Shown: positions 1 to 10,991 of the stretch, one piece after another
How positions within the stretch are numbered: position 1 is the first letter of the stretch
Layout: the number at the start of each line of letters is the position of its first letter
Source: Chthonomonas sp. UBA2785
GTDB lineage: Bacteria > Armatimonadota > Fimbriimonadia > Fimbriimonadales > Fimbriimonadaceae
Direction of reading: 5' to 3'
DNA length: 28,412 nucleotides
NCBI GenBank assembly: GCA_002352215.1
Contig: DEIB01000034.1
Coordinates: forward strand, 1-28,412
Notes under the pieces: model-generated
Databases searched by the model: none
Seen by the model: only the letters and a program-made list of their open reading frames with translations
What the model was told of the DNA's origin: nothing
Position numbers and translations under genes: made by a program

Positions 1-140
1 GCGAAACCGGCAACCGGCACTTCCCGTCTGATTCGTTGGGTAACTTACGGGAAGGTGACCTAGTTCCTTTCCGCCTCTCGGAACAGCCTGAACAAGGCTC
101 GCGTAGGACGGGGTACCTGACCCATCGGTAGGAATCAAAT
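1..140 (+). other. Region upstream of ftsH; possible tail of an upstream gene
   Basis: No confident gene. On the plus strand frame 3 stays open from base 3 to a TAG at 129-131, and frame 1 from base 1 to a TAG at 61-63. Either could be the C-terminal tail of a gene that begins outside the window, but neither short peptide is recognisable. The stretch ends with a clear ribosome binding site (AGGAA, 130-134) for the TTG start of ftsH. It may equally be an untranslated leader. Confidence 0.3.
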
Positions 141-2096
141 TTGAAGAACCCGGGACGTACATTGGCGTTGACCTTCGTGGTCTCCCTGCTGCTCTTGCTC
201 ATCGTGCAGACGATGAATCCCTCGGCGAGTAGTGGGCTGAGTTTTGGCAGCACACCGCCTAAGGATCTCACGATATCTGAGTTCCGCAGTCAGGTCGCCG
301 AGCAAAACGTCAAGGATGCTCAGTGGCAGATGACCGAGATCACCGGGACCCTCAAGACCGGTCAGAAGTACAAGGTCTACGCGGGCGACCCGGATAGCCA
401 ATCGGCTGCCAACCTGCAGGAACTCATGGCCGCGAATGGCGTGGCTTACAAGCGCGTCCCGCCGCCGGCCATGGCCACCATGGCCCCGCTGCTCATCAGC
501 ATCCTTGGCCCGCTCCTGCTCATCGGTTTCATCTTCTTCATGTGGCGTCAGTCGCAGAACTCGGGCAACCAGGCCATGAACTTTGGCCGCAGCCGAGCCA
601 AGCGCGCCGGGGAGACCAACATCAAGGTCACTTTTGCCGACGTGGCGGGCATTGACGAAGCGAAGGAAGAGCTCTTCGAAATCGTCGACTTCCTGCGCAA
701 CACCAAGAAGTACAGCGCCCTGGGCGCCAAGATCCCGAAGGGTGTGCTACTCACCGGCCCTCCAGGGGTGGGGAAGACGCACCTGAGCCGCGCGATTGCC
801 GGCGAAGCGGGTGTGCCGTTCTTCCACATCAGTGGTTCGGACTTCGTGGAAATGTTCGTTGGGGTGGGCGCGGCGCGTGTCCGCGACCTCTTCGAGACGG
901 CCAAGGCGCACCGCCCGAGCCTCATCTTCATTGACGAAATTGACGCCGTAGGTCGCCAGCGTGGCGCGGGTCTCGGCGGTGGCCACGACGAGCGTGAGCA
1001 AACGCTGAACCAGCTCCTGGTGGAAATGGACGGCTTCGACGCCAACAGCGGCGTCATCATGATTGCCGCCACCAACCGCCCGGACGTTCTGGACCCGGCG
1101 CTGCTGCGCCCCGGCCGATTTGACCGCCAGATCGTGGTGGACGCTCCGGATGCCACCGGCCGCGAAGCCATTCTGAAGATTCACGCGAAGGGCAAGCCCT
1201 TTGCCGACGGCGTGGACTTCAACGTAATCGCCAAGCGGACGCCGGGCTTTACGGGCGCCGATCTTGCCAACGCTTTGAACGAGTCGGCTCTATTGGCCGC
1301 TCGACGCAACCACACCCAAATCCTGATGCAGGACATCGAGGATGCGATTGACCGCGTGATGGCCGGGCCGGAGCGCAAGAGCCGCGTGATGGACGAGCAA
1401 GAGCGTTTGGTGATTGCCTACCACGAAGCGGGTCACGCCATTATCGGGGAAACCCTTGAGAAGTGCGACCCGGTGCACAAGGTCACCATTCTTCCGCGCG
1501 GGATGTCGCTGGGTAGCACCTGGAGCTTGCCCGAAAAGGACCTGCACCTGAGCACCAAGATGGAGCTGGAAGAGGACATCGCGATGTCGCTGGGTGGCCG
1601 CGTGGCCGAAGAGATTCGGTTTGGCGACGTTACCACGGGCGCCTACGGTGACCTGCAGCGCGTGACCTCCATTGCCCGCGCCATGGTGACGGAATACGGC
1701 ATGAGCGAGAAGCTCGGGACGCTGGCGCTGGGCAACCGTAGCCGCAACCCGTTCTTGGGCCGCTCGGTGCAGGAAGACCGCAACTACAGCGAGGACGTGG
1801 CCCGCCAGATTGACGAAGAAGTGCGTGCGATTGTGGACACGGCTTACGCCCGCGCCCACCAAATCCTGACCGAGCACCGCGACAAGATGGAGCGCGTGGT
1901 TAGTGCCCTGATTGAGCACGAAACCCTGGACCGCGAACAATTCTTGGCGGTCATGCGAGGCGAGTCCCTGCCGCCGCGTACGCCCCCGGCCGGGGGCGAC
2001 GGTGAAGTGGCGGCGACCCCGGAAAACGAGGTTCGCGAAAGCGATGCGCCGAATCCCACCGGAAATACGCCGCGATTGGAACCCGGCACGGCCTAA
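141..2096 (+). CDS. ftsH: ATP-dependent zinc metalloprotease FtsH
   Basis: Membrane-bound AAA+ protease that extracts and degrades misassembled membrane proteins and short-lived regulators. The 651-residue product has the family order: TM1 (about 8-25), a small periplasmic domain, TM2 (about 115-136), an AAA module with Walker A GPPGVGKT (206-213), the pore-loop segment MFVGVG, Walker B LIFIDEID and the GRFDRQI arginine-finger region, then the M41 protease with HEAGH (428-432; His428, Glu429, His432). Asp504 in the TTGAYGD segment is the expected third zinc ligand. The tail after about 610 is Pro/Gly/Glu-rich and variable. The start is TTG, chosen because AGGAA lies 6 nt upstream and the first hydrophobic segment follows directly. 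A TPR gene starts 29 nt downstream. Length and all catalytic residues are normal, so function is secure. Confidence 0.97.
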   Translation: MKNPGRTLALTFVVSLLLLLIVQTMNPSASSGLSFGSTPPKDLTISEFRSQVAEQNVKDAQWQMTEITGTLKTGQKYKVYAGDPDSQSAANLQELMAANGVAYKRVPPPAMATMAPLLISILGPLLLIGFIFFMWRQSQNSGNQAMNFGRSRAKRAGETNIKVTFADVAGIDEAKEELFEIVDFLRNTKKYSALGAKIPKGVLLTGPPGVGKTHLSRAIAGEAGVPFFHISGSDFVEMFVGVGAARVRDLFETAKAHRPSLIFIDEIDAVGRQRGAGLGGGHDEREQTLNQLLVEMDGFDANSGVIMIAATNRPDVLDPALLRPGRFDRQIVVDAPDATGREAILKIHAKGKPFADGVDFNVIAKRTPGFTGADLANALNESALLAARRNHTQILMQDIEDAIDRVMAGPERKSRVMDEQERLVIAYHEAGHAIIGETLEKCDPVHKVTILPRGMSLGSTWSLPEKDLHLSTKMELEEDIAMSLGGRVAEEIRFGDVTTGAYGDLQRVTSIARAMVTEYGMSEKLGTLALGNRSRNPFLGRSVQEDRNYSEDVARQIDEEVRAIVDTAYARAHQILTEHRDKMERVVSALIEHETLDREQFLAVMRGESLPPRTPPAGGDGEVAATPENEVRESDAPNPTGNTPRLEPGTA

Positions 2097-2125
2097 ACCT
2101 GGTAGTATTCTGGCCTGGCAGTATC

Positions 2126-2470
2126 ATGACCGCGCAGGAACTTTACGATACTGGGTTTGCCGCTCGGTGTGATGGACGGTACCGCGAGGCCAAGCTCTAC
2201 CTAGAGCAGGTGGTCTCGATGGACCCCCATCACACCAAGGCTCACTGGCAACTCGCCCTCATTAAGGGGTTTGAAGGTGACTTTGACGGGTCGCTAGCCG
2301 ACCTCAAGCGGTTGAACCAACAAAATCCGAACGATCTGGACATTCTCAACGATTTGGGGATGACCTACAACATGCTCGGGTACCCGGACGAAGCCTGCGA
2401 GACCTTCGCGCGCATCCTGCACATCAATCCGGACCACGAGAACGCTCGCCGCCAACTGGCGTACTGCTAA
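2126..2470 (+). CDS. Small tetratricopeptide-repeat protein
   Basis: A 114-residue protein made almost entirely of about three TPR units (roughly 3-35, 37-69 and 71-104). The TPR positions are visible, for example the A-x-L-Y-L-E-Q-V-V-x-x-D-P turn and the final I-N-P-D-H-x-N-A-R. There is no signal peptide or membrane segment, so it is probably a cytoplasmic protein-protein interaction module. It lies 29 nt after ftsH and 12 nt before the YfhO-type gene, so the three may be co-transcribed. A TAGTAT hexamer at 2103-2108 could also give it its own promoter; no clear Shine-Dalgarno precedes the ATG. The partner is unknown. Confidence 0.85.
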   Translation: MTAQELYDTGFAARCDGRYREAKLYLEQVVSMDPHHTKAHWQLALIKGFEGDFDGSLADLKRLNQQNPNDLDILNDLGMTYNMLGYPDEACETFARILHINPDHENARRQLAYC

Positions 2471-2482
2471 CGAGTTTTCGCC

Positions 2483-4720
2483 ATGCGCCCCTTCGGACGA
2501 TCCTGGGCGTACTGGCTCCTTTTCTTGCTTTTGCCGGCCTGGTTCTTAGCGCCGGTGCTGGGGGGGCGCGCCATCGGTCAAGGCATCGGCTTTGAGATCG
2601 CGGCGGACCGCTGGTTCAACGAACCCTTCGATGTCCTACACGCGGATGCGGACCTGCAGGTGCGGCCATGGCGGCAAGTTGTGCTGGAAAGTTGGTCCGC
2701 GGGGCAGCCCGCATTTTGGAACCCGCACCAGCTCCTGGGCGTGCCGCTCATGGCCAACTCGCAGTCCGCCGTATTCTATCCGCCGCACGTGGTGCTAGGG
2801 ATGCTGCGCGTGTCGCCCGATGCGAGTTTGAGCTTGCTGGCGTGGCTTCACATTGCCTTGCTGGGGCTAGGCGTGGCGGCCATGGCGCGGCGGCTGGGGG
2901 CCGAGGGCCACGGGCCGGTGGTGGCCGGGGGCACCGTGGCGCTGGCGGGGTTTGTGGGGCTGTGGTCGCCGTTTGCCAGCGTGCTGGGCTCGGTGGCGTG
3001 GATGCCCTGGGTGTGGGCGGCGATGGTGCCCGCCGACGATGAACCGCACTGGCGACGGGCCGGAGCGGGGGCGCTGGCTACCGCCATGATGATGCTGGCC
3101 GGGCACTTGCAGTTTGCCGCCTTCGGGCTGATGGGGGCGGTGGTGCTGGCCCTGGGCTTTGCGATTGTTGAGCGTCGGGCGGCGTGGGTAGCAGTGTGCG
3201 GGGTGACGGTGCTTGTGGGCGCGTTAGCTTCGATGCCGCAGATGCTGCCGGTGCTGGAAGGCACCAAGACCAGCCACCGGCGCACGGTGGCGACGGCGGA
3301 GGGATTTGCCGCCTACCAGGACTCGGCGGTGAAGCTGTTCGAGCTGCCCGCGATGGTTTCGCCGATGCTGCTAGGCCAAACCCGCACCCGTGCCGAACTA
3401 ACGCTTCCAGAAAACGCATCGGCTCGTACCCCTGCGTTCTCTACCTACTGGCCGCAATACGCCAAGCCCGGGGCGCATCCGGCGGAGAGTGCGCTGGGCG
3501 TAGGGCCGCTGGCGCTGGTCTTGCTCGCTTTGGGTTTTCGGAATTGGACGCGACGGGCCAAGGTGGCGGTGGCGTCACTGGGTTTGCTGGGGTTGCTGAT
3601 TGCCCTGGGGACGCCCTTCAATGCCTTGCTTTATTACGGACTGCCGGGGTGGTCGGGCTCGGGGAGCCCGGGGCGCGCGGCCATTCTGTGGGTCATCGCG
3701 GCGGGCCTGGGGGCGGGGCTTTCTTGGGCTACGGTCACCGATTCTAAGGCGACCAAGACGCCCCTCTACGTACTGATCGGCGTGGGGTTAGGCGGGGTGG
3801 CCATCGCCAATTTGCTGGCGAGCAGCCAAGCCCCGTGGCTCCCGAATGTCGGGCCGTTCTTCGGCCAGATTCAGGCGCAAGCCCTGGTGAACGCCCTGCC
3901 CTTCGTGGTGGGGGCGCTGGCGTGCGCGGGTGCGGCGCTCATGGTGCCCGACGCTCGCGGCAAGGTGGCGGCGGCCCTCCTCTCCGTGGCCCTGGCCACG
4001 GGACCCGGAGTCGTGCCCACCCACACACCGAATGTAGCATCCAATGAAGACAAGTCCAAGATATTAGGGGATTACCCCGCTCTTACTAGACGTACCGTGG
4101 CGATCAATCAAGGCTGGAACCTGATTGCTTGGCCACAGAGGGCATACATGTTGCCAAACCTAGCCACAAGATCTGGTCGATTCGATGCTTTTGGCTATGA
4201 CTCGCTCATTCCTGTTCAGACGGTGCAAGAACTGACGAGAGTGAACGGTGGAAAGAATCCAGCTCCACCTTCGAACGGCAATATGATGCTCTTGAGTGAG
4301 AGACTTGATCCTGAGCTTCGAGAAATAGGCGTTGATGCTTTGGTGCATACAGACGGAATTTCTCCCATCCTTGGACGATCTTTGGTCGAGCTTGATGATA
4401 TAGGATTCGCCTCCACCATCGACGCCCAGGGCCTCACACTTGATCTGCAAGGCAAGGGCGGCCTCGTGGTGGCGCGGTTCATGCCGCTCCCCGGCTGGCA
4501 AGCTTTTGCCGATGGCAAGCCCGTGCCCTTGCAAGAGAATCGATGGCTCGCCGCCGAGGTGCCCGCTGGCACGCAATCCGTGCGATTCCAATACACGCCG
4601 CCGGGCTACGGGCCGGGCGTGATGCTCGGTTTGGTGGGGATTCTTGGCATCGCTGCCCTGGCCGTGGTGGGCGCACGCCAACGAATGGACTCTAAACCCA
4701 GTAAAATAGAGGACGAATGA
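2483..4720 (+). CDS. YfhO-family polytopic membrane protein (probable GT-C glycosyltransferase)
   Basis: A 745-residue integral membrane protein with about a dozen hydrophobic segments. The N-terminal extracytoplasmic loop has the family pattern: D-A-D-L-Q-V-R-P-W, then F-W-N-P-H-Q-L-L-G-V-P, then Q-S-A-V-F-Y-P-P. The C-terminus has the usual beta-rich domain (LVVARFMPLPGWQAFADGK) followed by a last TM segment. YfhO-type proteins are thought to move sugars from a polyprenyl-phosphate carrier to cell-envelope polymers; the acceptor here is unknown. The stop overlaps the next ATG (ATGA, 4717-4720), which indicates translational coupling. Odd feature: bases about 4030-4430, encoding the extracytoplasmic segment before the final domain, are clearly AT-richer and use codons (AGA, CTA, TCT) that are rare in the rest of the gene, while the frame stays intact. 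Confidence 0.8.
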   Translation: MRPFGRSWAYWLLFLLLPAWFLAPVLGGRAIGQGIGFEIAADRWFNEPFDVLHADADLQVRPWRQVVLESWSAGQPAFWNPHQLLGVPLMANSQSAVFYPPHVVLGMLRVSPDASLSLLAWLHIALLGLGVAAMARRLGAEGHGPVVAGGTVALAGFVGLWSPFASVLGSVAWMPWVWAAMVPADDEPHWRRAGAGALATAMMMLAGHLQFAAFGLMGAVVLALGFAIVERRAAWVAVCGVTVLVGALASMPQMLPVLEGTKTSHRRTVATAEGFAAYQDSAVKLFELPAMVSPMLLGQTRTRAELTLPENASARTPAFSTYWPQYAKPGAHPAESALGVGPLALVLLALGFRNWTRRAKVAVASLGLLGLLIALGTPFNALLYYGLPGWSGSGSPGRAAILWVIAAGLGAGLSWATVTDSKATKTPLYVLIGVGLGGVAIANLLASSQAPWLPNVGPFFGQIQAQALVNALPFVVGALACAGAALMVPDARGKVAAALLSVALATGPGVVPTHTPNVASNEDKSKILGDYPALTRRTVAINQGWNLIAWPQRAYMLPNLATRSGRFDAFGYDSLIPVQTVQELTRVNGGKNPAPPSNGNMMLLSERLDPELREIGVDALVHTDGISPILGRSLVELDDIGFASTIDAQGLTLDLQGKGGLVVARFMPLPGWQAFADGKPVPLQENRWLAAEVPAGTQSVRFQYTPPGYGPGVMLGLVGILGIAALAVVGARQRMDSKPSKIEDE

Positions 4721-5013
4721 ACGCGATCGGGATTCCCGAGTTACTGGAACGTTCGGCTCACCAAACCCAAGGAGCCGGGCGCCACCGCGTCGTCATTCAC
4801 AACAACGATACGACGTCCTACGAAGATGTCATCATGATCCTGATTGCGGCGACGGGATGCGATACCCAAGAAGCCGTGATCGAGACCTGGGAAGCCCACA
4901 CCTTCGGGCAAGCGAATGTCCACTTCGCCGATGTGAGCGAGTGCGAAGATGTTGCCTTGGTGATCTCCTCGATTGGGGTGAGAACGGAGGTGCTGCCGGA
5001 ATGGAACGACTGA
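4717..5013 (+). CDS. ClpS-like adaptor, first of a tandem pair
   Basis: A 98-residue protein with a ClpS core from about residue 23. ClpS hands N-degron substrates to the ClpA/ClpC unfoldase. Hand alignment with E. coli ClpS (from memory) puts N29-N30-D31 at the N34-D35-D36 site, T33 at T38, Tyr35 at the Met40 gatekeeper and His61 at His66. So Asn34 and His66, which bind the substrate alpha-amino group, are kept, while Asp35 is Asn and Met40 is Tyr. The ATG overlaps the stop of the YfhO-type gene and follows an AGAGGA ribosome binding site. The C-terminus overlaps the next ClpS-like gene by 13 nt. The fold is well supported; N-degron activity and its specificity are inferred. Confidence 0.75.
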   Translation: MNAIGIPELLERSAHQTQGAGRHRVVIHNNDTTSYEDVIMILIAATGCDTQEAVIETWEAHTFGQANVHFADVSECEDVALVISSIGVRTEVLPEWND

Positions 5014-5309
5014 CCCTCATCCTGCCCGCCCCGGTAGAGCAGGCCGTTGAGCAGAGCCAAAGCCAGAAGGATCCGGGCTGGATTGTGACGGTCTACAACA
5101 ACGAGACCAACACCTACGAAGAGGTCATCATGATCCTCATGTTGGCTACCGATTGCACGACGGACGAGGCCTACATGGAGACCTGGGAGATTGACCACCT
5201 GGGCAAGAGCGTGGTGCACCGCGCCAGCGAAGCTGAGTGCCAACGGGCGGCTGAGATTATCGCCACCATCGGGATTCGGGTGGAAGCCACCCCCGACCCG
5301 CTCGCCTAA
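5001..5309 (+). CDS. Second ClpS-like adaptor, with divergent binding pocket
   Basis: A 102-residue paralogue of the preceding gene, sharing the N-N-[DE]-T, Y-E-[DE]-V-I-M-I-L and E-T-W-E elements. The frame stays open back to 4857, but the ATG at 5001 is chosen because GGAGG lies at 4986-4990, 10 nt upstream, and the ClpS core then starts at about residue 26. In the degron pocket Asn34 is kept (N33), Asp35 is Asn (N34), Asp36 is Glu (E35), Thr38 is Asn (N37), Met40 is Tyr (Y39), and the His66 position is Asp65 with a His next to it. Loss of His66 argues against classical N-degron binding. It may have become a specificity variant, a regulator of its neighbour or a ClpC inhibitor; none of these can be settled from sequence. 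Confidence 0.72.
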   Translation: MERLTLILPAPVEQAVEQSQSQKDPGWIVTVYNNETNTYEEVIMILMLATDCTTDEAYMETWEIDHLGKSVVHRASEAECQRAAEIIATIGIRVEATPDPLA

Positions 5310-6039
5310 GTCGCCCCGATATGCCGCTGGTTTCCGGCATTGATTTCACCTCGCGCCCTTCGCGGCGCAAACCCCAGTGGGCCAGTGCGTGGCGGGTTTC
5401 ATCGAGCCGGGTCGAGTTGGTGGAGTTGGTGCCCCTGCCAACGTGGAGCGACTACGCGGCGTGGCTGGCCCGGCCCTTCGATTTGATCGGGATCGACCAC
5501 CCGTTCGGGCTCCCCCGTGAGATGCAACGTGAGTGGGGATTGTCCGAGACCTGGGAGGGCATGCGTGACTGGGTGACCAGCTTTGAATCGGCCGCGTGGC
5601 GGCAGTTTGTGAGTGCGTGGCGGGCCGGGCAGCCGCCGGGGCGCAAGTTCCGGTACCGGGCGACGGACCGCGAAGCGTGCTCGCAGAGCCCCCTCAACAC
5701 CGTCAACCCCCCAGTGGGGATGATGTTGCGGGCGGGCTTGCCGTATCTGGATCGCACGCGGATGGTGGAGGTCTATCCGAGCCTGACCGCCCGCGCGGCG
5801 AACGTGGGGCCTTACAAAGGCATGGACCCCTCACCCCGCCAGCGGCTCCTGGCCAGCCTGAAAGACCATCGGGGGCGTGAAATTGTCATCCCCCCGGCCC
5901 TGGCCGAAGTGGCCACCCAAGACGCCGAAGCCGACGCCCTGGACGCCGTGATCGCGGGCCTCACCGCTGCCTGGGCCGTGGACGAACCCCGATTCGGGCT
6001 CCCGGAGCGTTACGACGACTGGGAAGGGGCGATTGTGGA

Positions 6040-8475
<2,436 letters not shown>

Positions 8476-8925
8476 TTAAACCTCTCGAATCGTGACGGTG
8501 TGCTCCACGATGAGCGTGCCGGATTTGGGAATGGCCACCAAAAGCAGGCCGTTATAAAAGTGAGTACGCGTCTCCGCGAAGGCGAGTTCAACCTCCGGCA
8601 GGACCAAGTCACGAGCAAACTCGCCGTGCTCAATTTCCAGCAAGTGGGCGCGGGGGTTGCCCTGCTCATTCTGCTCATCGCGCCGCACGCCGTGGATGCT
8701 GAGCACGTTGCGGGCGGGGCGGAAGGTGAGCTGGAACTGGTCGCGGCGCACCCCGGCCAACTCGAACCGCACCAGCACGTGCGTTTCGGTTTCCAGCATG
8801 TCCACGCGGGGGCCCCAGCCCCGTTGGCGGGCCAGGATGGGCGCGCCCAACCCGGTGTCATTCATGAACCGTTCCAGGTCCACTCCGACCTGAAGCAGCC
8901 ATTCATCCCCATCGCGGCGCGGCAT
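8476..8925 (-). CDS. Hsp20/alpha-crystallin small heat-shock protein
   Basis: A 149-residue small heat-shock protein that holds unfolding proteins in an ATP-independent way. The alpha-crystallin domain spans about 40-140: D-M-L-E-T-E at its start, L-A-G-V-x-x-D-Q-F, V-L-S-I-H-G-V-R-R, the E-H-G-E-F-A-R-D-L-V-L-P strand and the closing F-Y-N-G-L-L-L-V-A-I-P-K. No I-x-I tail is obvious. The frame is open further upstream to 9078, but that part overlaps the divergent mpl gene and has no family similarity; the ATG at 8925 gives the usual length. A CACAAT hexamer (8932-8937) 6 nt before the ATG would make the mRNA leaderless. Its stop abuts the lon start, so a holding chaperone and a protease are co-expressed. 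Confidence 0.88.
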   Translation of the reverse strand: MPRRDGDEWLLQVGVDLERFMNDTGLGAPILARQRGWGPRVDMLETETHVLVRFELAGVRRDQFQLTFRPARNVLSIHGVRRDEQNEQGNPRAHLLEIEHGEFARDLVLPEVELAFAETRTHFYNGLLLVAIPKSGTLIVEHTVTIREV

Positions 8926-8931
8926 CCTTCT

Positions 8932-8937
8932 ATTGTG
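8932..8937 (-). promoter_or_regulatory. Candidate -10 element of the hsp20-lon unit
   Basis: CACAAT on the minus strand lies 6 nt upstream of the hsp20 ATG. The seven bases CACAATA occur at the same spacing before tpiA (25221-25227). With a start point about 7 nt downstream the transcript would begin at the start codon. Confidence 0.4.
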
Positions 8938-8972
8938 TCCCATCCCCTGCGGGTGGGCAGGGAACGGGCGGC

Positions 8973-8978
8973 TAAACT
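8973..8978 (+). promoter_or_regulatory. Candidate -10 element of mpl
   Basis: TAAACT followed by 7 nt and then the ATG of mpl. No Shine-Dalgarno lies in the gap, so a leaderless transcript is likely. Confidence 0.5.
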
Positions 8979-8985
8979 GGGCGCG

Positions 8986-10443
8986 ATGTCGGCGCGTCCG
9001 CAAAAGGTGTGGTTTATCCGGGTGGGGGGCACGGCCATGGGCAGTGTCGCGGCGGCCCTGGCGCAGTCTCCAGACCACGTGGTGCGGGGGAGCGAAACGG
9101 ACCTTTACGAACCCATGGCGTCGTATCTGGCGGCATCGGGGGTGGATGTGCAGCGCGAGTTCAATCCCGACGCGATGCGGGCCTGGGGGCCGGATGTGGT
9201 GGTGGTGGGCAACGCCGTCAGCAGGGGGAATGAAGAGCTAGAAGCCGCCCTGGACCACGGCCTGGCGCTGGTTTCCTTGCCCCAGGCGGTGGCGCAGTGG
9301 CTGATTGGCGAAGCGGCCAGCTACGTGGTGAGCGGCACCCACGGCAAGACCACCACCACCTGCATGCTCACCCACATTTTGCAAGAGGCGGGGCGCGAGC
9401 CGGGGTTCATGATTGGCGGGATTCCGGGCAACTTTGAGGTCAGCTGCCGGCCGGCGGCGGGGGAGAACCCCATCTTTGTGAGCGAAGGCGACGAATACGA
9501 CTCGGCGTACTTTGATAAGCGGAGCAAGTTCATCCACTACCGGCCTCGGGTCGCGATTGTGAACAACATCGAGTTCGATCACTCGGACATCTTCCGCGAC
9601 TTGGAGGACGTGAAGCGCACGTTCCGGCACTTTGTGCGGCTGGTGCCCCGGGGTGGGCAGATCATCGCGGCCGCCGGGGACGCCAACGTGGACGATGTGC
9701 TGCGCACCGATGCCTACGCGCCGGTGGTGCGGTTCGGGATTGAAGAGGGCGACTGGCAAGCCCGGCGGATGACGGCGGTGGGCGACCACACCACCTTTGA
9801 TGTGTGGGAAGGCGAGCACGAATGGGGCACCATTGACCTGCCGGTTTCGGGGGACTACAACGTGCGCAATTGGCTGGCGGCTACGGTGGCGGCGCGGGCG
9901 GCGGGGGTGGATTTTGCCACCGTACAGCGGGCGGCCCGGAGCTTTAAGTTGCCGCGCCGGCGGCTGGAAGAAGTGGGCACCTGGCACGGGGCCACAGTGG
10001 TGGAAGATTTTGCCCACCACCCCACGGCCATTGCGCTGGCCCTGCGCGCCCTGCGGCAGAAGTACCCCGGGCGGCGGCTGGTGGCGTGCTTTGAGCCGCG
10101 CAGCAATACGACCACGCGGAACCTGTTCCAACGGGAACTGGCGGAGGCCTTTGCCGAGGCGGATGTGGTGCTGATCGGGGCGCTGGACCGGCCCCACCGG
10201 TACACCGATGCGGAGCGGCTGGACACGGGGGCGCTGGTGCAGCAGTGGAAGGCGGCGGGCAAGCAGGCGTGGGCGCTACCGCTGGAGATGCAGGGCCAAC
10301 CCGACTGGGGCGGGGAAGTGGAGCGAGTGCTGCAAGAGTTGGTGCAGCCCGGGGATGTGGTGGCGGTGCTGACCAATGGCGACTTTGGCGGGCTGCGGCG
10401 GCGTATTCACGCGGGTTGCGCCAACCCCACCTCATCCGTCTAA
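8986..10443 (+). CDS. mpl: UDP-N-acetylmuramate:L-alanyl-gamma-D-glutamyl-meso-diaminopimelate ligase
   Basis: Joins murein tripeptide recovered from cell-wall turnover to UDP-MurNAc, bypassing MurC, MurD and MurE. The 485-residue product has the three-domain Mur ligase plan: an N-terminal nucleotide-binding part (W-F-I-R-V-G-G-T-A-M-G), an ATP site GTHGKTTTT (117-125), and the Mpl-type stretch S-E-G-D-E-Y-D-S-A-Y-F-D-K-R-S-K-F (167-183), which separates Mpl from MurC. The central domain has N-N-I-E-F-D-H-S-D-I-F, and F-A-H-H-P-T-A lies in the C-terminal domain. The frame is open back to 7831, but that part is antisense to lon and hsp20. The ATG at 8986 is supported by a TAAACT hexamer 7 nt upstream. 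It diverges from hsp20 across 60 nt. A meso-diaminopimelate peptidoglycan is implied. Confidence 0.93.
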   Translation: MSARPQKVWFIRVGGTAMGSVAAALAQSPDHVVRGSETDLYEPMASYLAASGVDVQREFNPDAMRAWGPDVVVVGNAVSRGNEELEAALDHGLALVSLPQAVAQWLIGEAASYVVSGTHGKTTTTCMLTHILQEAGREPGFMIGGIPGNFEVSCRPAAGENPIFVSEGDEYDSAYFDKRSKFIHYRPRVAIVNNIEFDHSDIFRDLEDVKRTFRHFVRLVPRGGQIIAAAGDANVDDVLRTDAYAPVVRFGIEEGDWQARRMTAVGDHTTFDVWEGEHEWGTIDLPVSGDYNVRNWLAATVAARAAGVDFATVQRAARSFKLPRRRLEEVGTWHGATVVEDFAHHPTAIALALRALRQKYPGRRLVACFEPRSNTTTRNLFQRELAEAFAEADVVLIGALDRPHRYTDAERLDTGALVQQWKAAGKQAWALPLEMQGQPDWGGEVERVLQELVQPGDVVAVLTNGDFGGLRRRIHAGCANPTSSV

Positions 10444-10446
10444 GCT
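10441..10446 (+). promoter_or_regulatory. Candidate -10 element of the YbjN-like gene
   Basis: TAAGCT, sharing its first three bases with the mpl stop codon, lies 6 nt before the ATG at 10453. No ribosome binding site is present in the gap. Confidence 0.4.
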
Positions 10447-10452
10447 CGTGAA

Positions 10453-10977
10453 ATGAAGCCCACTGCGCTGCTTCTCGCCCTCGCCTTCGGCGTCGCCGTC
10501 ATCCCGTCCGTCTCCCACACGGCGCCCGCCGAACCCCTCAGCCGCAACGTCATCCAGAACGGCATGGTGAAGGGCTACGACGAGGACACCATGAAGGAGG
10601 TGCTGGAGAGCATCAAGGTGGAAGCCGAAGAGGACGAAGAAGTCGGCGGCCTGGTCTTCAAGCACGCCGGCTGGGAGGGCAAGGTTTTTGCCTACAACGA
10701 AGACGGCGAGATCCTGGACCTGGGCGACCCCGATGCCACGTTCTGCATGATGCAAGTAGGCAAGGCGATTGATGAAGACGACATGGACTTGTCTGCGATC
10801 AACCAGTTCAACTGGGATTCGCACTGGGTGCGCGCCTACTACAACGATGAGAGCGAGATCTTCGTCGAGATGGACATTGAACTCAGCGGCGGCATGACCC
10901 AGGCCAACCTGAAGCGGACGGCCCAGAACTTCATCGAGGCAGTGGACTCGGCCGAATCCGCCTTCTTCGGCGAATAA
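10453..10977 (+). CDS. Exported YbjN-domain protein
   Basis: A 174-residue protein with a cleavable-looking signal peptide (hydrophobic 4-18, likely cut after S-H-T-A near residue 24). The mature part resembles the YbjN fold (type III secretion chaperone-like): an acidic first half, then I-N-Q-F-N-W-D-S-H-W-V-R-A-Y-Y-N-D and the strand E-I-F-V-E-M-D-I-E-L-S-G-G, ending in a helix. The mature protein is strongly acidic. YbjN proteins have been linked to stress and motility phenotypes in enterobacteria, but the molecular role is unknown and most are cytoplasmic, so the signal peptide here is notable. The gene follows mpl by 9 nt and may be read through from it, or use the TAAGCT element overlapping the mpl stop. 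Confidence 0.75.
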   Translation: MKPTALLLALAFGVAVIPSVSHTAPAEPLSRNVIQNGMVKGYDEDTMKEVLESIKVEAEEDEEVGGLVFKHAGWEGKVFAYNEDGEILDLGDPDATFCMMQVGKAIDEDDMDLSAINQFNWDSHWVRAYYNDESEIFVEMDIELSGGMTQANLKRTAQNFIEAVDSAESAFFGE

Positions 10978-10991
10978 CCTCCCGCCCTCAC

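Noticed and set aside
1290..1940. Long minus-strand frame inside ftsH
   Set aside because: Shadow of a GC-rich gene; His-, Val- and Gly-rich composition and no domain.
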